Part shown: in pieces, positions 36,376 through 44,516 of the stretch | How the letters are laid out: every line of letters starts with the position of its first letter | Numbering within the stretch: position 1 is the first letter of the stretch | From: Pedobacter ginsenosidimutans | Lineage (GTDB): Bacteria > Bacteroidota > Bacteroidia > Sphingobacteriales > Sphingobacteriaceae | Direction of reading: 5' to 3' | Length of the DNA stretch: 64,000 bases | NCBI RefSeq assembly: GCF_001442625.1 | Contig: NZ_LMZQ01000013.1 | Span: 62,001-126,000, forward strand | The notes under the pieces: model-generated | What the model was told of the DNA's origin: nothing | The model's input: only the letters and a program-made list of their open reading frames with translations | The model's database searches: none | Translations under genes and position numbers: made by a program

Positions 36376-36899
36376 TTGGTGGCAAATTAAAGGGTATCCG
36401 TTTGCAGCCCCCTGCAAATTTACCGGTACGCCCAACTACGGATATGGCCAAAGAAGCACTCTTCAATATCCTCAACAACAAATATGATTTCGAAACCTGT
36501 TCTGTCTTAGATTTATTCTGTGGTACCGGAAATTTAACTTTTGAGTTTGCTTCACGCGGTGCAGAAAGTATTTTAGCCGTTGATATGGATTATGGTTGCG
36601 TAAACTGGGTTAAAAACACAGCAAAACAACACCAGTTTGATCAAGTTGATGTGCGTAAAGGCGATGTGTTCAAGTTATTAAAACAAATGACAGGCACTTA
36701 CGACCTGATCTTTGCCGATCCGCCATACAATATGCCTAACATTCCACAGATTCCGGTGATGGTGAAAGAGCAAAAATTACTCAAACCTGATGGCTTGTTA
36801 ATTGTAGAACACCAAAGTAACATGAAACTGAACAGCCAGCCCGGCTACACCGAAACTAGAAAATATGGCAATTCATCGTTTAGCTTTTTTGAGTTATAG
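36366..36899 (+). CDS. rsmD: 16S rRNA (guanine966-N2)-methyltransferase RsmD
   Basis: Methylates G966 of 16S rRNA in the assembling small subunit. Length 177 is normal. N-terminal MRIIGGKLKGIRL and RPTTDMAKEALFNIL, SAM loop LDLFCGTGNLTFE, and catalytic FADPPYNMP are all family signatures. The start overlaps the upstream stop by 10 bases, so the genes are translationally linked. Confidence 0.95.
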   Translation: MRIIGGKLKGIRLQPPANLPVRPTTDMAKEALFNILNNKYDFETCSVLDLFCGTGNLTFEFASRGAESILAVDMDYGCVNWVKNTAKQHQFDQVDVRKGDVFKLLKQMTGTYDLIFADPPYNMPNIPQIPVMVKEQKLLKPDGLLIVEHQSNMKLNSQPGYTETRKYGNSSFSFFEL

Positions 36900-37245
36900 T
36901 AGTTCAATTGTTCATTGGTCATTAGTTCATTGGTTAATGGCGCATAGTTAATTTATTTTTAGAATTGAGCACACAGCGTGTTGTGGCGGCCTTCAGTCCT
37001 GCTTTTCATTGCAAGTCCTCACCCGATAAAGGATCGGGTTCCGGGCTTTCCATTGCAATCAGGCTTATTGTCAATAGCCTGCTTCAATCATATGCCATTG
37101 AATTTCTTAATGTCCTTAATTTCTTAATGATAAAAACATGTTAAAAATATACTTCAATCTATGCAAGTCCGTGTTTCCGTGGCAAAAAAACAACGCTCTT
37201 TGTTTTCTTCGTGTCTTTGTGGTAAATAATTCCGCCATAAAAATC
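36900..37245. other. intergenic gap before coaD, repeats only
   Basis: Holds a tandem GTTCATTGGTCATTAGTTCATTGG (about 36906), a CCCGATAAAGGATCGGG hairpin (about 37022-37038) with TTCCGGGCTTTCC, and family C remnants (CCGTGTTTCCGTGGC near 37166). No ORF of note. Since coaD has its own -7 box it is likely transcribed apart from rsmD. Confidence 0.6.
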
Positions 37246-37253
37246 TATATTTG
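37246..37253 (+). promoter_or_regulatory. -7 box of coaD
   Basis: TATATTTG ending 4 bases before ATG 37258. A TTTG at 37216-37219 lies 26 bases upstream, too far for a clear -33 element. Confidence 0.55.
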
Positions 37254-37257
37254 AATC

Positions 37258-37719
37258 ATGAAGATAGCACTATTTCCAGGCTCATTTGACCCGATCACTA
37301 TTGCTCACGTAAACATTTTACAACGTGCCACTCCACTTTTCGATAAAATTGTAGTGGGTATCGGACTAAACAGTTCTAAACAGAATTTCTTAAGTGCAGA
37401 GCAGCGTCTTCAAATTCTACAGACTGTTTTTAAAGGTTATCAAAACATAGAAATCCAAACTTACGAAGGTTTAACAGTAGATTTCTGCCGGAAAATAGAT
37501 GCCAAATATATGGTACGCGGTATTCGCTCAGCATCCGATTTTGAGTATGAAAGAGCCATCGCACAGATTAACCAGACGATGATGCCAGAGGTAGAAACCA
37601 TTTTACTTTTAAGCAAGCCCGAATATTCGGCCATCAGCTCCACCATTGTTCGTGATATTTTAAGAAACCATGGCGATGTGAGTCCATTTGTACCTAAAGA
37701 AGCACTTAGTTTTTTATAA
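37258..37719 (+). CDS. coaD: pantetheine-phosphate adenylyltransferase CoaD
   Basis: Coenzyme A synthesis, transferring AMP from ATP to 4'-phosphopantetheine. Length 153 is normal. The N-terminus KIALFPGSFDPITIAHVNIL carries the nucleotidyltransferase motif with the catalytic histidine, and the C-terminal ISSTIVRDIL is the second ATP-binding motif. VRGIRSASDFEYE is also diagnostic. It closes the conserved DUF3822-rsmD-coaD cluster. Confidence 0.96.
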   Translation: MKIALFPGSFDPITIAHVNILQRATPLFDKIVVGIGLNSSKQNFLSAEQRLQILQTVFKGYQNIEIQTYEGLTVDFCRKIDAKYMVRGIRSASDFEYERAIAQINQTMMPEVETILLLSKPEYSAISSTIVRDILRNHGDVSPFVPKEALSFL

Positions 37720-37740
37720 TACTCCGTTAATCTAAAGATC

Positions 37741-37835
37741 GTCATTGCGAGGAGGCTTTTTCAGCCGAGGAAGCAATCTTACGATCGCTACATAGTGTGC
37801 ATTGTAAGATTCCCGCCTGCGCGGGAAAGACGACC
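37741..37835. repeat. palindromic intergenic repeat after coaD
   Basis: GTCATTGCGAGGAGGC ... GAAGCAATCTTACGATCGC then GTAAGATTCCCGCCTGCGCGGGAAAGACGACC. CCCGCctgcGCGGG and ATCTTAC/GTAAGAT are internal stems. Common type of GTCATTGCGAGG element seen in Bacteroidetes genomes (recollection). Confidence 0.7.
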
Positions 37836-37945
37836 AATCTACTGGAATCTCATCTGTGTTCATCCTCCCTTATAGTAGTTTAATATTATTTAAATTTAAA
37901 ATGTAACGTTTTAAAGAATCGGTTACAAATGGGTTATAATATTAA

Positions 37946-38449
37946 ATGAAAGAAACAGAAAACATATTCCTCACCCTGATCAATCAGCACAAAGCGATTA
38001 TACATAAAATCTCTAAAATGTATATGAACGGTGCCGAAGAGCAGCGCGATCTGTTTCAGGAAATCGTATTACAGCTATGGAAAGCTTACCCCACTTTTAA
38101 GGGCAATTCCAAATTTACCACATGGATGTACCGCGTATCCTTAAATACTGCATTAATTTACTTTAAGAAGGACAATAGAAAAGTAGATAAAACACCATTG
38201 GATGAAAATATCGATGTAATAGATATAAATGAAAGTGCCGAAAGGGAAGAAAAACTAGCCTATTTGTACACTGCAGTACAAGAGCTGAATGTTATAGAAA
38301 AAGCTTTGATATTTCTATTTCTCGAAAATCAATCGCATCGCGAAATTGCCGAAAACCTGGGCATTAGCGAGATAAATGCACGGGTTAAACTCAACAGAAC
38401 CAAAGAAAAATTACAATCCATCATAAAGAAAAACGGTTATGAATTTTGA
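37946..38449 (+). CDS. ECF-type RNA polymerase sigma factor
   Basis: Extracytoplasmic-function sigma factor of 167 residues: region 2 with RDLFQEIVLQLWKAYPTF and KFTTWMYRVSLNTA, region 4 with ALIFLFLENQSHREIAENLGISEINARVKLNRTKEKL. Upstream an inverted TGTAAC (37902-37907) with GTTACA (37922-37927), 14 bases apart, may be its own promoter or operator. It overlaps the next gene by 11 bases, a layout used for a sigma factor and its membrane partner. Confidence 0.93.
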   Translation: MKETENIFLTLINQHKAIIHKISKMYMNGAEEQRDLFQEIVLQLWKAYPTFKGNSKFTTWMYRVSLNTALIYFKKDNRKVDKTPLDENIDVIDINESAEREEKLAYLYTAVQELNVIEKALIFLFLENQSHREIAENLGISEINARVKLNRTKEKLQSIIKKNGYEF

Positions 38450-39044
38450 CGATATAAAAAATGAATGGAATGCTGAAACTCCTGAAGGAAGCAACATTTC
38501 TACAGATATGCTTAAAATAAAACAGGCACATACTCCAATTGATAAAATAAGGGGAAAAATGAAACACGAGTTTTTTTACCAGATCTTCTTTTTGGTACTC
38601 ATGGCCTTTGTACCTTACTTTTTTGGGTTTTCATCGGCAATGAATCAGGTGTTTTTAATGTTTTATGCCATTACCTGCGGATTTACCGCTTATTATTTTT
38701 TCAAGTTTTATCTGTTCTATAAAAACTCTTACGATATGAGTTTAGATACACGCAAAAACATCCTCTGGTTTTTCTACGAAATGAAACTGAATATCGAACT
38801 ATATAAAGCCCTTACCTATATCGTTGCCTTTATCGGCGTTGCATTCATTGCAATTTATTTATTTATAGAAAAGGCTTCCATTTTCAATAAAATTTTAGCT
38901 AAGCTTTCATCGGTTTACATCTTATTAAACTGTTTTATTACCATTCTGATTATAGGTGTGATTACCGAACTATGGGCATGGTATTACTATGGCAAGTATT
39001 TAAAGCAGGTTAAAAAAGTAGTTGATGAGTTGGATTATGAGTAA
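38439..39044 (+). CDS. membrane protein, probable anti-sigma partner
   Basis: Protein of 201 residues with about four membrane helices: FFYQIFFLVLMAFVPYFFGF, FLMFYAITCGFTAYYFFKFYLF, YIVAFIGVAFIAIYLFI and VYILLNCFITILIIGVITELWA. The first 40 residues are soluble and polar (DDIKNEWNAETPEGSN). There is no zinc-binding HxxxCxxC motif of classic anti-sigma factors. The overlap with the sigma gene suggests that the soluble tail may hold the sigma factor. Also plausible as a simple stress membrane protein. Confidence 0.65.
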   Translation: MNFDDIKNEWNAETPEGSNISTDMLKIKQAHTPIDKIRGKMKHEFFYQIFFLVLMAFVPYFFGFSSAMNQVFLMFYAITCGFTAYYFFKFYLFYKNSYDMSLDTRKNILWFFYEMKLNIELYKALTYIVAFIGVAFIAIYLFIEKASIFNKILAKLSSVYILLNCFITILIIGVITELWAWYYYGKYLKQVKKVVDELDYE

Positions 39045-39072
39045 TGTGCAAGTCTGTATTATAAATATAAAT

Positions 39073-39160
39073 GTCATCCTGTCCAAAGGATTCCTATGGA
39101 GAGCCTGTCGAAGGACTTACTTAAATATCTTGAAGGCGTTTCGACAAGCTCAACGTGACA
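39073..39160. repeat. intergenic palindrome family A, copy 2
   Basis: GTCATCCTGTCCAAAGGATT ... GAGCCTGTCGAAGGAC, then the inverse arm GTTTCGACAAGCTCAACG followed by TGACA. Lies between convergent genes, so it may mark the 3' ends of both transcripts. Confidence 0.75.
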
Positions 39161-39213
39161 AACTCAATGGAATTTTGTGTAGTCAGATGTTACCATCTGA
39201 CGCTTCGGGGGTC

Positions 39214-39825
39214 TTACAATATTCCTCCGGCCCTCAGCACATCCATAATTGATGGAAAAGTATTTTTAACTACTGGCGAAATGTGGTTTTTATCTAACCA
39301 AACTGCTTCATCAATGCCTTCTTCTTTTTGAGGCACCAGTTTTGGTTCACCTTTAACCTTCATTTTGTACCAATTGGTTTTCTTGATTACCATTTTTGTA
39401 CCAATTGGGTAAACATGATAGGTTTTACAAAGTTTTTCTTCGCGTTTAAAAACCCTGATTCCGCACTCCTCTTCTACCTCACGAACAGCGGTTTCCTTCA
39501 TTTTTTCACCTTCTTCTAGCTTCCCTTTGGGCAGATCCCACTTTTTGTTCCTAAAAATAAACAGAAAATTGCCATTTGCACTCTCTACCAAACCACCAGC
39601 GGCCTTAATAATAGTGCAATCTTTCTTTAATTTTTTAAAGGTTTCCTGAGGATTTTTTGTCAAGAAAATATAGCTCTTTTTAGAACCGTTTTTTAGTTTT
39701 TTGTAGAATGTTTGCAGATTAAAATCCTGAAATTCCAGTTGTTGAATTTTTTCTTTTTGTTCTGGCAAAAAATCTGAGATAAACAAAGTGTTATCGTTGA
39801 TATAAATTCTATAATTTCTTGGCAT
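39214..39825 (-). CDS. Nudix hydrolase with N-terminal extension
   Basis: 203 residues. The Nudix box is GKLEEGEKMKETAVREVEEECGI, all key glycine, glutamate and arginine residues present (shown here as G...E...REVEEE..G). It is preceded by AAGGLVESANGNFLFIF and KWDLPKG. The first 70 residues form a separate lysine-rich region with DFLPEQKEKIQQLEFQDFN, not part of the Nudix fold. Substrate unknown; a nucleoside diphosphate derivative is likely. The upstream side carries a small RNA gene that ends 155 bases before this start. Confidence 0.85.
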   Translation of the reverse strand: MPRNYRIYINDNTLFISDFLPEQKEKIQQLEFQDFNLQTFYKKLKNGSKKSYIFLTKNPQETFKKLKKDCTIIKAAGGLVESANGNFLFIFRNKKWDLPKGKLEEGEKMKETAVREVEEECGIRVFKREEKLCKTYHVYPIGTKMVIKKTNWYKMKVKGEPKLVPQKEEGIDEAVWLDKNHISPVVKNTFPSIMDVLRAGGIL

Positions 39826-39980
39826 ATATTTTTAACACACATTAAATAGAGAATGGTGCTTTTTTATAGCAACCCGCTCCTTTCCCGATTACATTTAAAG
39901 AGTTCTTTCTGCGAAACCTATATATTTTGCAATGCTCTAAAAGTAGAAAAATTGTTGAGTTATTTATAGTATAGGATATA

Positions 39981-40066
39981 AAAAAAGGTTACAACAATTA
40001 ATGTTGTAACCTTATCTAAATTAACGCTCTCAATCAAAGATTGATGCAAGGCTCTCACCCCTTGCT
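39981..40066 (-). ncRNA. candidate small RNA of about 85 nt
   Basis: A -7 box TATATTTG (minus, 40072-40079) with a TTTC at 40099-40102, 19 bases upstream, fits a Bacteroidetes promoter. Downstream on the minus strand come GCAAGG-loop-CCTTGC with loop GGTGAGAG, then TCAATC-TTT-GATTGA, then GAGAGCGTTAATTTAG, and last a perfect 12-base stem AAGGTTACAACA / TGTTGTAACCTT (39986-40014) and seven T. Promoter, two hairpins and a textbook terminator with no ORF support a stand-alone sRNA. I cannot match it to a named family. An alternative is an attenuated leader of the Nudix gene. Confidence 0.72.
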
Positions 40067-40269
40067 TGCTACAAATATAGAATAATTTATTAAAGAGTGA
40101 AAAAAAAATAATATTTAATCAATGATGAACCTGAATAACCAAAAGCCATACACACTAGAATGTAAAAAAAATGGCTAGTTATCTGTATTGGAGCATTCAG
40201 TTAGAAAACAATGGCGAATAATTCCTGCAACGATGAATATTTTTTATAATTTTAACCTTTTAATCTGCC

Positions 40270-41136
40270 ATGCCCATACCTTCATTATCCGAAACAGATC
40301 TGGAAGCATACCGAAACGATCTTTCTAACCCAGAAAAATCAACAGGTACGCTCTTTATCACATTAACTGGGCTTTATCAGCGTTTTGCCGGCAATGAACA
40401 GTTATTGGCCAATTTCGAATACGCATCTGAACTCCATAGTTTGGAGAACAACTATGCTTCAAAAAAAGAGTATTACAATAAAGAAATTGCAGAGCTTAAA
40501 AGGCAGTTTAAACAATTAGATAACCGTATTATTGCCGCAGAACAAAAGCTTCGCCATGGTATCCCCGACGATTTGATGGTAATGGATAAAATTATAGCCG
40601 AGCAAGAATCTATCGTAGAAGATCAGGAAAAGCTTAACAATGCCGAATCATCCATCGTAGAGCAGGTTAGAATAATAGATATAGCGTATGGAAAAGACCT
40701 TCAGAAGCTAGAACAACAACAAAGCAATAGAAATACACCGCTGAACATTAAATTTTCTGCTTTTAATGAACAGATAAAGCAAGCAGAAAAACGTATTACG
40801 TTAAAAGCAAGTGCAATTTCAATTATTGCCATTATCGGCATTCCTTTAATAATAGATATGAGCTTGGTATCATTAGGATTGCCCGCCTTAAGCAAGAATA
40901 CCAATAACCTGATCTTCACCCATTATACCTTTTTAATCACACTGATCCTGGTCGAATTGTTCCTGGCCGAAAAGATCAGAAGCAGGATTTCGCGTATGTT
41001 ATCCATCTCTTATCTTAAAGATTCGCTAGGTACGCTCCAAAATCTGCTGTTGGATAACAAAAAACAGATTTCAAAAGTAGAATCCAATCATAACATCTCT
41101 ATATCAGAATTTGTAAAGCAAAATTATACGACTTAG
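40270..41136 (+). CDS. coiled-coil membrane protein
   Basis: 288 residues. Residues about 60-170 are strongly helical and charged (EIAELKRQFKQLDNRIIAAEQKL, IIAEQESIVEDQEKL) and likely a coiled coil. Two membrane helices follow: SAISIIAIIGIPLIIDMSLVSLGLP (about 180-205) and TFLITLILVELFLAEK (about 217-234). The C-terminal 50 residues are again polar. No signal peptide. Family not recognised. It may be a structural or tethering protein. The start is ATG 40270. Confidence 0.65.
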   Translation: MPIPSLSETDLEAYRNDLSNPEKSTGTLFITLTGLYQRFAGNEQLLANFEYASELHSLENNYASKKEYYNKEIAELKRQFKQLDNRIIAAEQKLRHGIPDDLMVMDKIIAEQESIVEDQEKLNNAESSIVEQVRIIDIAYGKDLQKLEQQQSNRNTPLNIKFSAFNEQIKQAEKRITLKASAISIIAIIGIPLIIDMSLVSLGLPALSKNTNNLIFTHYTFLITLILVELFLAEKIRSRISRMLSISYLKDSLGTLQNLLLDNKKQISKVESNHNISISEFVKQNYTT

Positions 41137-41162
41137 GAGATTGATTTGTCTGATAAACAAAC

Positions 41163-41197
41163 AGGGGTTTAGAAACCTTTTTCAGCCCCAAACCCCT
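41163..41197. terminator. hairpin between convergent genes
   Basis: AGGGGTTT (41163-41170) and AAACCCCT (41190-41197) form an 8-base stem with a 19-base loop containing a T run. It could stop transcription of both the coiled-coil gene (+) and the dehydrogenase gene (-). Confidence 0.65.
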
Positions 41198-41224
41198 AAT
41201 TGTTAGTTTATCTGATATTTAGAT

Positions 41225-42268
41225 CTACAACGTTGCCATATCAATTACAAAGCGGTAACGTACATCACCTTTTTCCATACGCTCGTAAGCCTGGTGGATA
41301 TCTTTGATATCAATCAATTCGATATCAGATACGATATTATTCTCCGCACAGAAATCTAACATTTCCTGAGTTTCGGCAATACCGCCAATACCCGATCCGG
41401 CAAGACTTTTTCTACCACCAAGCAAACTAAAAGCAGCAATTTCTGCCGGTTTAGGTGGAACACCTACGCAAATGTGTATACCATTTGTTCTCAATAAAGA
41501 CAGATACATGTTAAAATCGTGTTCAGCAGATACGGTATCTAAAATAAAATCGAACGTACCTCTGCCAGCTTTAACCTGCTCAGGATCGGTTGTTACCACA
41601 AAGTGGTGAGCACCAAGTTTTTTGGCATCTTCTTCTTTCTTTGGTGAAGTACTCAATACCGTTACTTCGGCGCCAAAAGCTACACCAAATTTCACAGCCA
41701 TATGGCCTAAGCCACCTAAACCCAGTACAGCCAGTTTATGGCCTTTCCCTACTTTCCAGTGTTTCAGGGGAGAATAAGTGGTAATACCTGCACATAAAAG
41801 CGGTGCTACAGCAGCCAGATTTAATTTATCCGATACATGAAGTACGAATTCTTCGCGCACTACGATCGTATCCGAATAGCCACCATAAGTTGGTGTTTTA
41901 CCATCTCTTTCTAAACTATTGTATGTTTGCGTATTTCCTTCCAAACAATATTGTTCTAAATCTTGCTTACAGTTTTCGCAAACCTGGCAAGAATCTACCA
42001 TACAACCAGTACCAGCAAGATCACCTACCTTAAATTTTTTAACATGATCTCCAACCTTCACTACCCTGCCTACAATTTCATGACCAGGAACCATCGGAAA
42101 TATCCCAGGAAACCAATCATTTTTTATCTGGTGCAGATCTGAGTGGCAAACCCCACAGAAAAGTATCTCGAACTGAACATCATGAGGACCTACTTCCCGG
42201 CGCTCAAAATTCCAGGGTGCAAGATCTGTCTCGGCATTTTGTGCCGCATATCCTTTTGTTGCTATCAT
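41225..42268 (-). CDS. zinc-dependent NADP alcohol dehydrogenase (YahK-like)
   Basis: Medium-chain alcohol dehydrogenase of 347 residues. Catalytic zinc ligands are in CGVCHSDLH and GHEIVG; the structural zinc site is the four cysteines in DSCQVCENCKQDLEQYC. The cofactor loop is VLGLGGLGHMAVK; the residue after the next strand (LSTSPKK) suggests NADP. It is of the YahK/cinnamyl alcohol dehydrogenase group, reducing aldehydes. It is alone on its strand, convergent with the coiled-coil gene. Confidence 0.93.
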   Translation of the reverse strand: MIATKGYAAQNAETDLAPWNFERREVGPHDVQFEILFCGVCHSDLHQIKNDWFPGIFPMVPGHEIVGRVVKVGDHVKKFKVGDLAGTGCMVDSCQVCENCKQDLEQYCLEGNTQTYNSLERDGKTPTYGGYSDTIVVREEFVLHVSDKLNLAAVAPLLCAGITTYSPLKHWKVGKGHKLAVLGLGGLGHMAVKFGVAFGAEVTVLSTSPKKEEDAKKLGAHHFVVTTDPEQVKAGRGTFDFILDTVSAEHDFNMYLSLLRTNGIHICVGVPPKPAEIAAFSLLGGRKSLAGSGIGGIAETQEMLDFCAENNIVSDIELIDIKDIHQAYERMEKGDVRYRFVIDMATL

Positions 42269-42367
42269 AAAAATTTAAATTAATTTTACCTTAACAAAGG
42301 TATGTAGCGGTTTGCTAAGAACAATTACACAAATCAAATAAATCATTGCAAAATTCAAACAATGCTG

Positions 42368-42946
42368 TTACAACATCAGGCCGTTTAATAAGGCGTATTG
42401 AAGGAGCATAATCGTTTTCCCATCTTTTATTTCACCGCTTTTTATCATCTCCAGGGCTTTTTCAAATGGCAATTCTAATACCTCGATATATTCGTTTTCT
42501 TCTTTCAGCCCGCCTCCGTTATGCAATTTCATGTCACTTGAATATGCAGCAACGAAAAAGTATAACAGCTCGGTAACCGAACCAGGAGACATATAGGCTT
42601 CGAAAACTTTTTCTACGTGATCAATCCTAAACCCGGTTTCTTCTTCGGTCTCTCTTCTGATACAATCCTCAGCATTATCTTTATCCAACAGTCCGGCACA
42701 ACATTCAATCAGGTAACCCGTCTCATTTCCATTGATAAATGTCGGGATCCTGAACTGGCGTGTGAGCACAACTGTTTTATATTCTTTATTGTACAATAAA
42801 ATTGTGGCTCCATTTCCCCTGTCGTACGCCTCTCGCTCCAGAATAGATTTAGCACCATCCAGCCTTATTATTTCGAAACTCACTTTCTTCAAAGTATACC
42901 AGTTATCTGAAAGTATTTGCGTGTTAAGGATATTAATATTTTTCAT
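42368..42946 (-). CDS. nudK: GDP-mannose pyrophosphatase NudK
   Basis: Nudix hydrolase of 192 residues that splits GDP-mannose. I recognise long similarity to E. coli NudK: ILSDNWYTLKKVSFE, EAYDRGNGATILLYN, CCAGLLDKDNAEDCIRRE followed by TEEETGF, YMSPGSVTELLYFF, and the C-terminal EVLELPFEKALEMI. The Nudix box spacing equals that of E. coli NudK. It is divergent from a DeoR-family regulator with two direct repeats between them, so that regulator may control it. Confidence 0.9.
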   Translation of the reverse strand: MKNINILNTQILSDNWYTLKKVSFEIIRLDGAKSILEREAYDRGNGATILLYNKEYKTVVLTRQFRIPTFINGNETGYLIECCAGLLDKDNAEDCIRRETEEETGFRIDHVEKVFEAYMSPGSVTELLYFFVAAYSSDMKLHNGGGLKEENEYIEVLELPFEKALEMIKSGEIKDGKTIMLLQYALLNGLML

Positions 42947-42950
42947 AAAT

Positions 42951-42983
42951 GATTATTTTTGATTGATTATGATTATTTTTGAT
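42951..42983. promoter_or_regulatory. paired operator-like direct repeats
   Basis: GATTATTTTTGAT occurs at 42951-42963 and again at 42971-42983, exactly 20 bases (two helical turns) apart, in the 55-base gap between nudK and the DeoR regulator. A near copy, GATTATTATTGAT (one change), lies at 53615-53627 before an outer-membrane protein gene. DeoR-family proteins bind such AT-rich repeats. Confidence 0.65.
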
Positions 42984-43001
42984 CGAATTAACTGATTATA
43001 T

Positions 43002-43754
43002 ATGACATTTCAAAAAAGAGCGCATAAAATCTTAGAACTTCTAGAGGATCATGGCGAAGTTGATATTCGGCAGTTGGCACAAGAAATAGGCGTTTCTGAA
43101 GTTACTGTAAGAAGAGATCTTGCAAATATGGCAACAAACGGACTGCTTTACCGTACGCACGGCGGGGCCATGAAAGTAAGTCAATTGATAAAACCGGTAT
43201 CATTTGCCAATAAAGCTGCTGTTAATTTTAAAGCAAAAGATGCGATTTGTAAAAGGGCTGCAGATGATATTAATGATGGCGACATTATATTCATTGACTG
43301 CGGAAGTACGGCCTTTAGGTTATGCCAGTTCATCAAAAACAAAAAAATAAAAGTAATAACCAATTCCATACCTGTAGTTAATGAGTTACAAAATAGTGCC
43401 GTAACCATTAACCTTATTGGAGGTGAAGTTGATCCGATCAGGCAGGCAGTTCATGGAACAATGTCACTTGAGCATATAGGCAGATATCGTGCTTCGAAAG
43501 CTTTTTTAGGTGTGGATGGAATTACTGCCGAGGGACTATATGCTGGAAGTGAGCACGAAGCTTCGAATACTTTGGCTATGGCATCGCAAAGTGATTGTAC
43601 TTACATGCTATGCGATGCCAGCAAAGTAGGAAAAACTTCATATTTAAAGTTTGATGATTTATCGCTGGTAGATATTTTGGTTACAGATTATAATGGCCCC
43701 GAAAAAACAGCATTCCAGTCAAAAGGGATCTCAGTATATTCTGTAACGCATTAA
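43002..43754 (+). CDS. DeoR/GlpR family transcriptional regulator
   Basis: Repressor of 250 residues. Residues 1-60 are the helix-turn-helix (ILELLEDHGEVDIRQLAQEIGVSEVTVRRDLANM followed by LLYRTHGGA, quoted in parts). The rest is the sugar-phosphate sensing domain with DIIFIDCGSTAFRLCQF, ITNSIPVVNEL, LIGGEVDPIRQA, KAFLGVDGITAEGLYAG, and CDASKVGKTSYL. These are conserved in GlpR, AgaR and FucR-type proteins, whose ligand is a phosphosugar. Divergent from nudK with operator-like repeats between. Confidence 0.93.
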   Translation: MTFQKRAHKILELLEDHGEVDIRQLAQEIGVSEVTVRRDLANMATNGLLYRTHGGAMKVSQLIKPVSFANKAAVNFKAKDAICKRAADDINDGDIIFIDCGSTAFRLCQFIKNKKIKVITNSIPVVNELQNSAVTINLIGGEVDPIRQAVHGTMSLEHIGRYRASKAFLGVDGITAEGLYAGSEHEASNTLAMASQSDCTYMLCDASKVGKTSYLKFDDLSLVDILVTDYNGPEKTAFQSKGISVYSVTH

Positions 43755-43774
43755 TATTACAGGAGTCTCAATTA

Positions 43775-43951
43775 TTAGGAGAACAATCCATGTGTGATTT
43801 CTACAACAGCATCATCAGCATAAAAAAAGATGGTAAAGAAGCTTGGAGCCTGCGTAATTGCTAAAATATCTTCACGCTTAATATGGTTCTCGTTGATAAA
43901 AAGGGTAAGGCGCTCATGCGAACTGAAATAATCAGATTTTAAAACAATCAT
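43775..43951 (-). CDS. small hypothetical ORF, 58 residues
   Basis: An open frame from ATG 43951 to TAA 43775 on the minus strand, translating as MIVLKSDYFSSHERL ... REDILAITQAPSFFTIFFYADD and ending VEITHGLFS. The composition and hydrophobic pattern look protein-like rather than random. It is a short soluble protein with no signal peptide. No promoter was found. Function unknown. It lies between the DeoR gene and a repeat region. Confidence 0.5.
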   Translation of the reverse strand: MIVLKSDYFSSHERLTLFINENHIKREDILAITQAPSFFTIFFYADDAVVEITHGLFS

Positions 43952-44012
43952 AAATTGAGGATATTAATTAAGACGGCAAATTTTATCGATTGTTACAAAT
44001 ACACAAGTTGGA

Positions 44013-44106
44013 AAGACCCTGAAACAAGTTCAGGATGACGAATGGAGAGAAATAAACGCTGAGGATCGTCATCTCGGATGTGGCGTTGCCCAGCTCGAAA
44101 TGACGA
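44013..44106. repeat. mixed repeat fragments of families A and B
   Basis: CCTGAAACAAGTTCAGGATGACG (44018-44040), with CCTGAA/TTCAGG as a short stem, then ATCGTCATCTCGGATGTGGCG and AGCTCGAAATGACGAT (44066-44106). They fill the gap before the SnoaL-like gene stop. 43755-44117 holds only this and the small ORF. Confidence 0.65.
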
Positions 44107-44117
44107 TTCTTTGTAAC

Positions 44118-44498
44118 TTAAGCGATCAGATCTCCTTCCGCTCCAAAAGCATGATCGATAACGATTTTCCAAGTGCCATCTTCGCTTTGCTTCATTAGCT
44201 CGATGCCTTTTGCACTAACCTTAACTTCTTCACCATCGGTGATATTCCATTCCGACCTTCCTATAGCGAGATTTCCAGTTTGCAAGCAGTACACCGTTTT
44301 AATTTCCATAGTGCCCTTTATGGCAAGAATGGCTTTAATGGCTTCTTCAAATTGTGCTTCGCCTGATACAGGTTTCCCAGGTTCTGGAACAATGATACCC
44401 GACGCATCATACATACTAAGAACAGTGGCCACATCGCCAGTGTTAAATGCGGCAGCTAATGCCGAGTGGGCATCTTCTGCCCTTTTTGGTAAATTCAT
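44118..44498 (-). CDS. SnoaL-like (NTF2 fold) protein
   Basis: 126 residues, alpha+beta barrel of the SnoaL/DUF4440 kind: AAAFNTGDVATVLSMYDASGIIVPEPG, then LQTGNLAIGRSEWNI and TWKIVIDHAFG. No signal peptide. Usually such proteins bind a small hydrophobic ligand or act as isomerase-like enzymes; the active residues cannot be named. The neighbouring gene (44517, same strand) starts upstream and may be in one transcript, with an 18-base gap. Confidence 0.8.
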   Translation of the reverse strand: MNLPKRAEDAHSALAAAFNTGDVATVLSMYDASGIIVPEPGKPVSGEAQFEEAIKAILAIKGTMEIKTVYCLQTGNLAIGRSEWNITDGEEVKVSAKGIELMKQSEDGTWKIVIDHAFGAEGDLIA

Positions 44499-44516
44499 AT
44501 TGATTTTTATTAATGT

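Noticed and set aside
40021..40080. tRNA-like gene on the + strand
   Set aside because: CTCTCACCCCTTGCTTGC looks tRNA-like but no cloverleaf closes; the minus strand reading as a small RNA with terminator explains it.
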